Assembly (NCBI GenBank): GCA_030522415.1
Contig: CM060127.1
Location: 6,125,207 to 6,189,206, forward strand
DNA length: 64,000 nt
Source of the DNA: Channallabes apus
Taxonomy: Eukaryota; Chordata; Actinopteri; Siluriformes; Clariidae
Reading direction: 5' to 3'
The translations under genes and the position numbers were made by a program. Shown piece after piece: positions 40,722-50,926 of the stretch (its first letter is position 1; every line of letters starts with the position of its first letter). The notes under the pieces were generated by a model. That model was not told the origin of the DNA. It saw only the letters and a program-made list of their open reading frames with translations, and made no database searches.

Positions 40722-41544
40722 TATATAACAACACTCTTGTTGTATATAACTACTTGCGGGAGCTCACGGTTACAACAACCTAGTTGCTGTATCTACATTC
40801 TTAGCTTACCGGGAGCTCACGGTTACAACAACCTAGTTGTTGTATCTTTCATTCCTAGCTTACGGTCAAAAGCTTGTGTTTCCGTAGCCTTCCGTATCTA
40901 AACTGAACTTTCTATCATGCGATAGTCATACAAATACATGTCATAGTGGAATGACATCACAGACCAACTTACGATTGTCAAAATGGATGCATAACTAAGA
41001 AATTTAAAGCTTATGGCTTATGTAACAAATTTAATGCTTAATGCTTTACTAATGAATAGAAGAAGGTAGAATAAATGAAATAACAACAAATAAAATAAAA
41101 TAAACACAACAACAAATTCATAACAAGTACGATATGGCTCTTCCAACACTATATAGGCGAAAGTATTTGGCGAATGAGGCCCCTTATTCCAGTGAAGGGC
41201 AATCTTAATGCTTCAGCATAACAAGATGTCTTAGACAATGCTACTTTATAGCAACATTGTGAGGAAGGCCTCATAAATGCTCTACAGAATGAATGGGAAT
41301 AAATTCATACAGAAACACAGCTTTCCAAGACGAGTAGAAGCTGCAAAACGGGGGCCAACTCCATATTCAAGTATATGTATTTGTATACAATGTCATTCCA
41401 GGTTTACCCAAAAACATTTGCCCATATAGTGTATAATACCAATTACAGTCAAAATGCAAATATTAAGCTCAAATTCTAAAGATAAAGTAAAGCAAAAAAA
41501 AATAGTAATATACTAAAAGTATCACATTTTATTATGAAATCAGT

Positions 41545-44345
41545 TTCCTTATCCATCCATCCATCCATCCATCCATCCATTTTCTTCCGCTTATCCGAGG
41601 TCGGGTCGCGGCGGCAGCAGCTTCAGCAGGGATGCCCACACTTCCCTCTCCCTGGCCACTTCTTCCAGCTCTTCCGGGGAGATCCCAAGGCATTCCCAGG
41701 CCAGCCGAGAGACATAGTCCCTCCAGCGTGTCCTGGGTCTTCCCCGGGGTCTCTTTCCGGTGGGGCGTGTCCGGAACACCTCACAAGGGAGTCGTCCAGG
41801 GGGCATCCTAAATAGATGCCCAAGCCACCTCATCTGACTCCTCTCGATGCGGAGGAGCAGCGGCTCTACTCTGAGCCCCTCCCGGATGACTGAGCTTCTC
41901 ACCCTGTCTCTAAGGGAGAACCCAGACACCCTGCGGAGGAAACTCATTTCGGCCACTTGTATTCGCGATCTTTTTCTTTCGGTCACTACCCACAGCTCAT
42001 GACCATAGGTGAGGGTAGGAACGTAGATCGACCGGTAAATTGAGAGCTTTGCCTTTTGGCTGAGCTCCTTCTTCACCACGACGGACCGATACAGAGCCCG
42101 CATCACTGCAGACGCTGCCCCGATCCGCCTGTCGATCTCCCGCTCCATTTTACCCTCACTCATGAACAAGACCCTGAGACACTTGGGGCAGGATCTCACT
42201 CCCAACCCTGAGAGGGCACTCCACCCTTTTCTGGCTGAGGACCATGGCCTCAGATTTGGAGGTGTTGATTCTCATCCCAGCCACTTCACACTCGGCTGCG
42301 AACCGATCCAGTGAGAGCTGTCGGTCACAGGATGATGAGGCCAACAGAACAACGTCATCTGCAAAAAGCAGTGACCCAATCCTGAGCCCACCAAACTATA
42401 CCCCCTCAACGCCCTGGCTGCGCCTAGAAATCCTGTCTATAAAAATTATGAACAGGATCGGTGAGAAAGGGCAGCCCTGTCTGAGTCCTACTCTCACCGG
42501 AAACAGGTCCGACTTACTACCGGCAATGCGGACCAAGCTCCGACACCGGTTGTACAGGGACTGGACAGCCCTTAACAGGGAATCCGATATCCCATACTCC
42601 CGGAGTACCCCCCCACAGGACTCCCCAAGGGACACGGTCGAATGCCTTCTCCAAGTCCACAAAGCATATGTAGACTGGGTGGGCAAACTCCCATGCCCCC
42701 TCCAGGACCCTGCTAAGGGTGTAGAGCTGGTCCACTGTTCCGCGACCTGGACGAAAACCACACTGCTCCTCCTGAATCCGAGGTTCGACTATCCGACAGA
42801 CCCTCCTTTCCAGGACCCCTGAATAGACTTTCCTGGGGAGGCTGAGGAGTGTGATCCCTCTGTAGATTGGAGCACACTCTCCGGTCCCCCTTCTTGAAGA
42901 GGGGGACCACCACCCCGGTTTGCCAGTTCAGAGGCACTGTCCCCGATGTCCATGCAATGTTGCAGAGACGTGTCAACCATGACAGCCCTACAACATCCAG
43001 AGCCTTGAGGAACTCTGGGCGGATCTAATCCATCCCCGGGGCCCCGCCACCACGGAGCTTTTTGATCACCTCGGCGACCTCGGCCCCAGAGATGGAAGAG
43101 TCCACCTCTATGTCCCCAGACCCTGCTTCCTCATCGGAAGGCATGTTGGTGGAATTAAGGAGGTCTTCGAAGTACTCCCTCCACCGACCCACAACGTCCC
43201 GAGTCGAGGTCAGCAGCGCACCATCCCCACTATACACTGTGTTGACCGTGCACTGCTTTCCCCTCCTGAGACGCCGGATGGTGGACAAGAATCTCTTCGA
43301 AGCCGTCTGGAAGTCATTCTCCATGGCCTCCCCAAACTCTTCCCACGCCCGGGTTTTTGCCTCAGCAACCACCGAAGCTGCATTCCGCTTGGCCTGCTGG
43401 TACCTATCAGCTGCCTCCGGAGTGCCACCAGCCAAAAAGACCCGGTAAGATTCCTTCTTCAGCTTGATGGCATCCCTCACCGCCGGTGTCCACCAACGGG
43501 TTCTTGGGTTGCCACCGCGACAGGCACCGACCACCTTAAGGCCACAGCTCCGGTCGGCCGCCTCGACAATGGAGGCGTGGAACATAGTCCATTCGGACTC
43601 AATGTCCCCAACCTCCCCCAGGATGTGGTTGAAGCTTTGCCGGAGGTGGGAGTTGAAGCTCGTCCTGACAGGGGACTCTGCCAGACGTTCCCAGCAGACC
43701 CTCACAATACGTTTGGGTCTACCAGTCCTGACCGGCATCCTACCCCGCCAATGAAGCCAACTCACCACCAGGTGGTGATCAGTTGACAGCTCCGCCCCTC
43801 ACTTCACCCGAGTGTCCAAGACATGTGGCCGCAAGTCGATCATCGAACTGCGGCCTAGGGTGTCCTGGTGCCAGGTGCACATATGGACACCCTTATGCCT
43901 GAACATGGTGTTTATTATGGACAATCCGTGACGAGCACAAAAGTCCAATAACAAAACACCGCTCTGGTTCAGATCGGGGGGGCCGTTCATCCCAATCACA
44001 CCCTTCCAGGTCTCACTGTCATTGCCCACGTGAGCATTGAAGTCCCCCAACAGAACGATGGAGTCCCCAGGAGGGACGTTCTCTAGCGCCCCCTCCAGAG
44101 ACCCCAAAAAGGGCGGGTACTCCAAACTGCTGTTCGGCGCATAAGCGCAAACAACAATAAGGATCCGTCCCCCCACCCGAAGGCGGAGGGAGGCCACCCT
44201 CTCGTCCACTGCGGTGAACCCCAATGTACAGGCCCCGAGCCGGGGGGCAATAAGTATGCCCACACCTGCTCGTCGCCTCTCACCAGTGGCAACTCCCCGC
44301 AACAACCATTCCCCACCCCCTGGGTAAAAGGTAACCCCGGAGTAA
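41545..44345 (-). mobile_element. RTE-clade (Rex3-like) LINE
   Basis: The element has an endonuclease/RT on the minus strand and a 3' end CGGATAAGCGGAAGAAAATGG with a (GGAT)n tail at 41549..41582. The 5' end abuts ERV-2 integrase near 44345, and the other flank is unrelated AT-rich DNA. The insertion therefore coincided with loss of the rest of ERV-2, or the ERV was already truncated. Region 41434-41544 holds nothing recognised. Confidence 0.82.
41591..44305 (-). pseudogene. RTE LINE endonuclease-reverse transcriptase
   Basis: Order on the minus strand: APE endonuclease with [14 protein letters not shown] (about 44050); linker (43768 to 43025) with SASKRF and STIRRLRRGKQ; a stop TAG at about 43027 in GAPGMD*IRPE; RT with VVPLFKKGDRR, CFVDLEKAFDRVPW, RVGLRQGCPFSPILF and the catalytic LLFADDVVLLAS at about 42350; C-terminal YVPTLTYGHELWVVTERKRS and RWLGHLFRMP. 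Several frameshifts split it into pieces. The catalytic box is intact. Confidence 0.85.
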
Positions 44346-45637
44346 CTCTGGATGGTAACAGGTCAACCCAGTTCTTACCTGTATCCATCATGGCTTTGGT
44401 CAATCTATCTTTGATTGTTCTGTTCATCCTCTCTGCCACACCAGAACTTTGGGGATGGTAGGGGATGTGAAATTTCCAATCAATGCTTAAAAATTTACAC
44501 AATTTTTTGTGTCACTTTGGAGACGAATGGCGTGCCATTATCACTGTCAATAGATGTTGGAATACCGTATCTAGGAATGATTTCTTTAGCCAGAATTTTA
44601 TCGTTGCATTTTCTTTTGAGCATGGAAATGCTTCTACCCATTTAGAAAATCTGTCCACAATTACAATTATGTATTTCAGATTTCTGACAGGTGGCATGTG
44701 TGTAAAGTCAATTTGTAAACATTGAAATGGTGCAATAAGCATTGGCAAGGCATCATGTTTAACATGTTGTCCTTGTGTATTTGCATGAGCACAGATCAAG
44801 CAGGAATCTAATAGAACAAGTAACCTGTTTGATATTGTGAATGCAGAATCTGTCCTCAATCATACGGATTACCCCCCGTTTTGCGACACGTGATATACCA
44901 TGAAAATGACGCACTAATAACGGGGGGACAGATGCTGGAATAGCTATACGGCCCTTCTCATGCTGAATTAGCATATCGCTGCCAGGTGAACACTCGTGTG
45001 TGACACCATAAGCGTAATGTGAATCTGTAAAGATTGTAACAGGTTGATTTTTAAATAGGAGACATGCACGAGTAAGAGCGGTAAGTTCAGCAGCTTGAGC
45101 TGAAAGAAAAGGCAACGAATAAGCTTCTATTACAATGTTGGGCAGCTGACAGATAGAATAGCCGCAATGTGTCACATTATCATTAGGCCTTGAACAAGAC
45201 CCATCAACATAAATATGTGTGCCATGCTCTAAAGGAGTGGAAGATAAATCGGAGCGTACAGCCGAGGTAGTGGTGATCTCATGTAAACAGTCATGATCAG
45301 CCCAGTCTGGTTGGGTGGAGGAGCATGACTGGCGCAATATCTTGTCATAGTAGGAATAGTCAGGAATGAACTGCCTACAATAGTTTATAAGTCCAAGAAA
45401 GCTCATCGTTGCTTGCTTCGTGGCAGGTGGACGAATCTCGACAACAGATTGTATGCGATCAGCAGATAATGTTCTTTGTCCAACATCAGCCAGATGTGTC
45501 AGCATGCGCAATGAATGTTTGCGACATAAGTCCTCAGTTTCAGCTGAGAAGAGGATGTCATCGGCGTATAACAGAAGTCGGACTTTCTCAGGCAGGGTCA
45601 GGGAAGCCATGGCATCTCTTACAACAGAGGAGAACAC
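44346..45637 (-). pseudogene. ERV-2 RT end, RNase H and integrase
   Basis: The RT catalytic LLLYADDILFS is at about 45570. RNase H follows with HIYVDGSC and FTDSHYAYG. The integrase zinc region has HFHGISR and CLICAH. The core has LQIDFTHM (first Asp) and [14 protein letters not shown] (third). The expected second-Asp motif is replaced by MARHSSPK after a frameshift near 44515. The sequence is cut at 44345. Confidence 0.84.
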
Positions 45638-45990
45638 AGCTGGAGAGTCTGAACCCTTGAGGAAGACGAGTCCAGGTCAGTTGTTGGTTTTTGAAGGTGA
45701 AAGCAAATATAGGCTGCGTCTGCTCACTGACAGGGACACTGAAAAAGGCAGAACACAAATCAACTACTGAAAAATATGAATGATTTGGAGGTATTGACAT
45801 CAAAATGGAAGGGACATCCGGAACAATAGGACTTGCAGGAATGACAATATCATTAATTTTGCGCAAATCTTGTGTAAATCTCCATCCTTTTCCACCTGCC
45901 TTTTGTATAGGATTAACAGGTGTATTGTATGGAGATTGGGTAGCAACTAGGACACCTTGTTGTATTAATGACAATCACTTTCTCAATACC
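45588..45990 (-). pseudogene. ERV-2 RT N-terminal half
   Basis: The fingers motif QSPYNTPVNPIQKAGGKGWR, the palm YFSVVDLCSAFFSVPV (first catalytic Asp) and TWTRLPQGF are present. Frameshifts at about 45655 and about 45980 separate it from both neighbours. Confidence 0.84.
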
Positions 45991-46593
45991 TGCCTCTTTA
46001 TCTGGTGAAAGAGGGTATTGCTTACAATACACAGGTGTCAGTGTTTTAAGTTTTGCTGTGTATGGTGTAGTGCAAACTGTGCCCACTTCATTAGACCACA
46101 ACCTCGGAGGTACAGAAGACAAGTAGGATGGGATGACAATAGATCCATCAGTAGAATCAACCTGTGGGATCACATCAGAGAACATAGTCAGATTATTAGG
46201 GGTCTTTAAAATGGTTTTGCCTTCTGCAAAAGATATACAACAGCCTAATTTAGACAGTACATCTCGGCCTAGTAAATTGAATGGAGATGAAGGTATCACC
46301 ACAAATCGATGACGGAAATGCAAATTTGGATTATCTGGGCTAGTTACAGGAAGTTGAAAAGTTTTAGGGCATGAAATTGGGACCCCATCAATCCCTATAG
46401 AGCTGATAGTGGATGCTGAAACAGGGCCGCGGTACTGAGAACCACTAAAAGAAGAGCATGTAGCTCCAGTATCCACCATGAAGGGATAAGGAGTACCATT
46501 GATATTTAACATTAAAATGGGTAGGTTTTGTGGATCATTATTCAGTACCAAGTTCAACATACTCACTGTGGGGTTCCTGCTCTGTGGGCAGCC
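45985..46593 (-). pseudogene. ERV-2 protease
   Basis: The active site PFMVDTGATCSSF lies at about 46470, with the flap region and LLGRDVLSKLG at about 46270. It is followed directly by the pre-RT linker (TPVYCKQYPLSPDKEAGIEK). It is in the same frame as the upstream nucleocapsid, separated by a single TAG. Confidence 0.87.
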
Positions 46594-46596
46594 CTA
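46594..46596 (-). other. ERV-2 gag stop, in frame with pro-pol
   Basis: CCA TAG GGC: the gag terminator TAG is followed by G, and the same frame stays open into the protease, as in gammaretroviral readthrough. Confidence 0.6.
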
Positions 46597-48166
46597 TGGG
46601 TGAAAGTCCCACTGTGTTTTAACAGGTATAGGCCTGATTGGGCCCATAGTACCTGATGGGGTGGTCTGATGCATTTGGTGAGCCTGTGAAGTAGAAGAGA
46701 CATACCCATTTTCCATATTGTTACCTTTTTGTCTACAATCATGTGCCCAATGTCCTTCTGCCTTGCAATAATTGCATATTGTCTGTTTGCATTGTCTTTC
46801 CCAGTGCCCTAATTTATTACAGCGTTTGCACCTGACATGTTGGCGTTTGGTGGATTGTTGTGAACCATAATCATAAACAGCGGCAAGAGTTTGATTAGAG
46901 TTTCCGCTGTGGTTGGCGATAAAGGCACCTGCAGGATCCAGATCACGCACCATCCGTCCCAGGAGTTGTATGTCAGGTTCATTTCCGGTTCCTGCCGGAA
47001 TTTAGAGAAATTTTGAGAGTTTTGGCAGAATCAGCGTTCATATTATGAACAAATGTAGTTTGAAAGAGTTGTGTGAAATGTGGAGGAATATTATGATCAA
47101 AGGGAAGCCCTCCATGTTCAGACCATGCAGTTTTAAACCTATTAAAAAAGGCAGATGCTGATTCACCTGGATCCTGTCTGATAGATGCCACCTGTGAGAG
47201 ATCACATAAAGATTGATATTTCTTTACAAGAAAAGCTTTAAGTTCAGTAAACATGTTATCAACATGTTTGTAATCTGCCCATGAATAATAAGCACTCCAT
47301 GTGTCTCCATTAGCATCAACCTCATCATCTATAGGTATATCATGTTTGTGATTAAGAGAGGGCACGTCTTCTTGTAACGAGGAATCCGTCACCTCTGCTC
47401 CTAGAACACGTGTTACGATGCACCTGAAATCAGGACCAGTCAACTGTGAATAACGTGTTGTGCTTTTAAGTTGGTCACAAAATAAGTGAACATCAGATGG
47501 CTTAGGAAGGCTAGAGACAATGCTATGGATATCAGATAGAGTTGGAGGTGAAATATTCCATCTCTTTTCTCCACATGTAACAAAGGGATATGAATAATTA
47601 GGTGTTGTAGATGTGAGACAGGGACTATCAGTGTTCTTTGGCCTTTGTAATGACTTATCTGCCACATTAGAGGGAGCACCTTTTGATTTTACCATACCAT
47701 GGCCCCCACCTTGAGAGCTATGTGTATTCGTGGTTAAAGAATAGCTAGGGGGAGCAGAGACAATAGGTGATTCCACCTTAGTAGTGAGAACAGGAAAAGC
47801 ATGTATGACTGGTTTGGAGTTGGGGGTGAGTTTACACTTACGAATATTAACTTTACTGTTTTTAGTTATCACCTTATTAGAGCACTCACCATCCCACTTC
47901 GGTTTCAAATCACGCCATGTAGTAAATGCTTTTTTCATATTTTGACTGTCCCACTGTGCATCACCATAACCTTGATTAATTCAAAGATCAGCAGTGATAA
48001 TGTCGGCATTGTCAAATGAACCTTCTCTTGGATAGTGTCTCCACTGAAAAGAACCCTCCGTCCATCCAGCCAAATTGTTAATGAACGGTTGAACAAAAAT
48101 TCCAAATCCTTGATAATACATCCAATCATTAGGAGTAAGAGACTGTTTGGAACGACCATTTCCCAT
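46594..48166 (-). pseudogene. ERV-2 gag
   Basis: It starts MGNGRSKQSLTPNDW at 48166, with a likely myristoylated Gly2. A stop near 47981 and frameshifts at about 47940 and about 46970 break it. The capsid region (47938 to 46979) contains SAYYSWADYKHVDNMF and SASAFFNRFKTAW. The nucleocapsid has two CCHC knuckles: CKRCNKLGHWERQC and CNYCKAEGHWAHDC. Confidence 0.85.
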
Positions 48167-48236
48167 CTTGTTAGTGAGTTACAGTTAGTAAACAAACCAA
48201 GCTTATCGAAGTTAAGCGGACACTTTAAGCTTTTTA

Positions 48237-48245
48237 AAAATTTTA

Positions 48246-48278
<33 letters not shown>

Positions 48279-48279
48279 A
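48237..48279. repeat. (ATT)n microsatellite
   Basis: An ATT trinucleotide tract lies in the ERV-2 leader region. Confidence 0.9.
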
Positions 48280-48289
48280 GGTGGTGTGA

Positions 48290-48936
48290 CTTTCAAACAG
48301 AGTGTATCAGAATCTATTTAAAACTGAAGAATACTGTAATCTATAAGTGTATTATCAAAAATGTGCAATATCTCCGTGTTCCTGATAACACTACCAGGAA
48401 TATGGATTCTCTTTCAAATCTCACATGCCTCTACACCTTTGGAGATCATTCACACATTTATCAAATACCAATATAGTGAATTAATAAGGCATTCGGCCAA
48501 TCTACCCTGTTTCTGAGAACACTCTCAGAAAAATGGACCTCAGGTGCGCCGGGCTGAGTCCACATGCCTCTACATCAGGGAGACAATAAAACTCATGCAC
48601 CCCCCACGTGTATAACTGCAACTGCACACCGCTCCCTGTTCCAAAGAACACTCTAAGGAATATGGTTATAACCAATTCATTTATTTATTTTCTAGCCACG
48701 CGCCTCTACGCCAGGGCCAGCTTATAAACAAAGTGCACGCTACACATGCCTCACTAAATTAAAAATATTGTAATGCATAAATTACGTAAACAACAGAAGT
48801 TAGTGAACGTACAGTGGGAGCCACGCCAAATAGCCGCGACCGTGCAAACGACGTGTGCACGCCGTAATCCCCCCTCCCTTTTCTGCCAGAAAGGCGTGTC
48901 AAGATTTCACAGTAAACACGCCCATTCAAGCCCTAC
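48290..48936. other. ERV-2 upstream region with degenerate repeats
   Basis: Three loose copies of a block with AACACTCT(C/A)AG(A/G)AA and CACATGCCTCTACA occur at about 48390, 48515 and 48645. It may be ERV-2 leader or LTR remnant. I find no LTR ends or primer site. Confidence 0.4.
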
Positions 48937-49099
48937 ACTGAAAAAACTGATTTTGACCACTTTTAGATGTTACATATTTTAATCAGGCTTATTTATTAGA
49001 TTTTAATGTGTTATTTAATTCTTCTTGTATTATTCAATTAAAATCAAGCCATATTGTCCGTGTTTAAAACTAACGAAATGTACTTAATTAAAAGTAACT

Positions 49100-49247
49100 A
49101 GAAAAGAACATGCCATAACAAATTGCCACACCCACAGTCCTGTTTGCGCATGTCCATGCCGCCATTTTGTGCTCCAGAGGCGGGACTATTTGCTATGACT
49201 CAAACTTTGTGCAACTTCTTCGGCTCCATTAAGGCTTTCTCATTTCG
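49100..49247 (+). promoter_or_regulatory. Promoter and first exon of the finger-transposase gene
   Basis: GCCGCCATTTTG at 49158..49169 is a perfect YY1-type motif in a short GC-richer island. A TC-rich stretch follows, and a strong donor CG|GTAAGTAACT begins at 49248. This is the usual layout of a TATA-less vertebrate promoter with a short non-coding exon. Confidence 0.5.
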
Positions 49248-50514
49248 GTAAGTAACTAAGCATTTTTATAACTATTGTCATATATTTACTTTAACATGGC
49301 CCTGTTTACACTTCAGAATACGTTTTGATAGAGAAATAAATATTACTGCATTTTCCGGTAGACAAACCTAAGATAACTTAGCTAAATGTAGCTAGCATTA
49401 GATGTAAAGTTAGCATGAAGTTAGTCACCTAGATATTGTTCTCCCATTAAATACAAGGTGAAATCTGCCGTTAGACTTTACCTTTAGTGCAACATTTACT
49501 GTGTTAACGTTACGGTAAAGTTTAGTGTAGTTTATGGACACCAAACACTAGTTTGAACATGTATGTTAGGCACGTGAGCCGCCGCGAGTGACTGCCCGAC
49601 GTCCCGAGAAATTTTGCAAGATCCGCGGTCCCATGTTTAATTTTTCACGCGGAAAGATGAAAACGTAATCACAGTATTTAAGTTTTTCATGCGGTGAATC
49701 GTGATGAACCGTACTTACGGCCACCGTGCGAACTGCGTAGGTGAGATAGGGGTATAATACTGGTAATTCCTGACTGTATTTGAATGTGTTTTCTAATGTT
49801 TGTTACTGTGGAAATTTAGCAGAAAAGTATGAAACACATTTAGTAAAAGTTAAAGACTTTACGACAGCTAGGAGGTTAATATGTCTATGATTAATGTTAC
49901 TTCTACTAACCAGCCGTGTTATTCAGGGTAGGGTACACCAGAAATTAGGTTGTCCGAGTCAGATAGTGTACGGTTACTAGCTGCCTGTTGGTATTCATTC
50001 CAAAGACATGGGGGTCCGTGGCTCCACCCCTTACCGTGTCTGTGGAAATATCTTTTAAAATCTTGATTAAAAACGTTTCTGATTCGCCAAAAATAAACAG
50101 CTGAAAAAAACATAAGAATGGGATTGAAAAGCACAGAGCAAAGTTGTTAAAATCCCCAAACATAGAAGCAGTTAAATGGTATTAAAGTAGTCGTGTGTCT
50201 AGCAGCAGTTACTCCAGAGAGACAGAGACAGCCAGAGTGGAGGACAGGTGGAGTGCATTCAGAGCCTCATTCTAGTGAGTCTTGTGAAAACATTAGTGAA
50301 GATTCTAAAGTATTAGGAAGTAGAGAATTAGTTTAGATTAACTTTTTTGTTAGCACGGTTGCATGAAAATATAATAATTTTTACTATTATGTATTATATA
50401 TTCATGTTTAGTTAATTGATCATGTTTAGTTAAGGAAGTAATTGGATTTCTATTTAATTATTCACGCTTATTCAAAACAATTCCATTTATTTATTTGTGT
50501 TATTTTTAACATAG

Positions 50515-50577
50515 TTTTCCTATATCTGATCTGGATGTGAAACAGAATTTCCTACTTGGGGACCCCATATTGTTTTG
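50515..50577 (+). other. Candidate non-coding second exon
   Basis: An acceptor ending at 50514 and a consensus-like donor GTAAGTGC at 50578 bracket 63 bp with no open frame. It could be a 5' UTR exon of the gene starting at 50927. The rest of 49248-50923 shows nothing recognised. Confidence 0.35.
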
Positions 50578-50926
50578 GTAAGTGCATAACTGCTATCAAT
50601 GGTACCATATATCTACTACCAATAAAGATAAATGTTCTGTAACTGTGTGGTATAAATTGTATCATTCTTAAGTGAGGGCTTACCATGATTACTGGCAGTT
50701 GTGCAGAACATGTGTAATGGGTTAGATTGTAGATTCAAAGTGGCTAATTTAGGGAGTTGGCAAATGATTTAGTTTACTTATGATGTTCTTAGTATTAATT
50801 ATGTCTAATTAAGGATATGTGCTACATTTGCAGACTGTCATCCACTTGATGCGACAGTTAAAAACATAACTGATGTTTGATCCCCACCCCCCCTCTTTTT
50901 TTCTGTCTTTGTTGTTTGTCCAGTTT

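Larger units (their letters stand above)
18875..41145 (-). mobile_element. BEL/Pao LTR retrotransposon with nested inserts
   Basis: LTRs beginning TGTTGATGC/TGTAGATGC and ending TTACA/TTCCA lie at 18875..19547 and 37261..41145 (the latter contains two Tc1 insertions). The whole is flanked by the exact 5-bp duplication ACACT (18870..18874 and 41146..41150). The minus-strand order is 5' LTR, gag (37184 to 35733), RT fragment (35668 to 35513), ERV-1 insertion, integrase C-terminal part (20308 to 19790), 3' LTR. Protease and most of pol are missing. It is non-autonomous now. Confidence 0.9.
37261..41145 (-). repeat. BEL 5' LTR, split by two Tc1 elements
   Basis: LTR pieces 37261..37356, 38946..39111 and 40722..41145 align end to end with 18875..19547. 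The two gaps are exact Tc1 insertions at TA. Confidence 0.9.
18871..41431 (+). mobile_element. Small Tc1-like MITE split by the BEL element
   Basis: CACT at 18871..18874 after TA (18869..18870) is the tip. The rest runs from 41146 to 41431, ending CCCATATAGTG followed by TA. The ends match as CACTATAT(A/G)GGC. The interior at 41170-41215 translates PLIPVKGNLNASA, a Tc1-like transposase piece, with most of the gene deleted. It was about 285 bp before the BEL insertion. Confidence 0.75.
44346..48290 (-). mobile_element. Endogenous retrovirus ERV-2, 3'-truncated
   Basis: The minus-strand order is gag (48166 to 46594), protease (46566 onward), RT, RNase H and integrase up to the third catalytic region, cut by the RTE LINE at about 44345. 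No env, 3' LTR or clear 5' LTR is seen. It is related to ERV-1 and ERV-3 by gag-pol order but lacks the 2H-like segment. Confidence 0.82.

Noticed and set aside
41591..44305. Plus-strand ORFs of 90-190 codons through the RTE LINE
   Set aside because: They mirror the real minus-strand endonuclease/RT frames.
48167..48936. ERV-2 5' LTR
   Set aside because: No TG...CA boundaries, primer site or second copy could be found, so only a repeat-bearing upstream region is reported.
48937..49000. CACTG-type transposon end left of the finger gene
   Set aside because: CACTGAAAAAACTG at about 48938 resembles such ends, but no matching inverted end or duplication was found on the right side.
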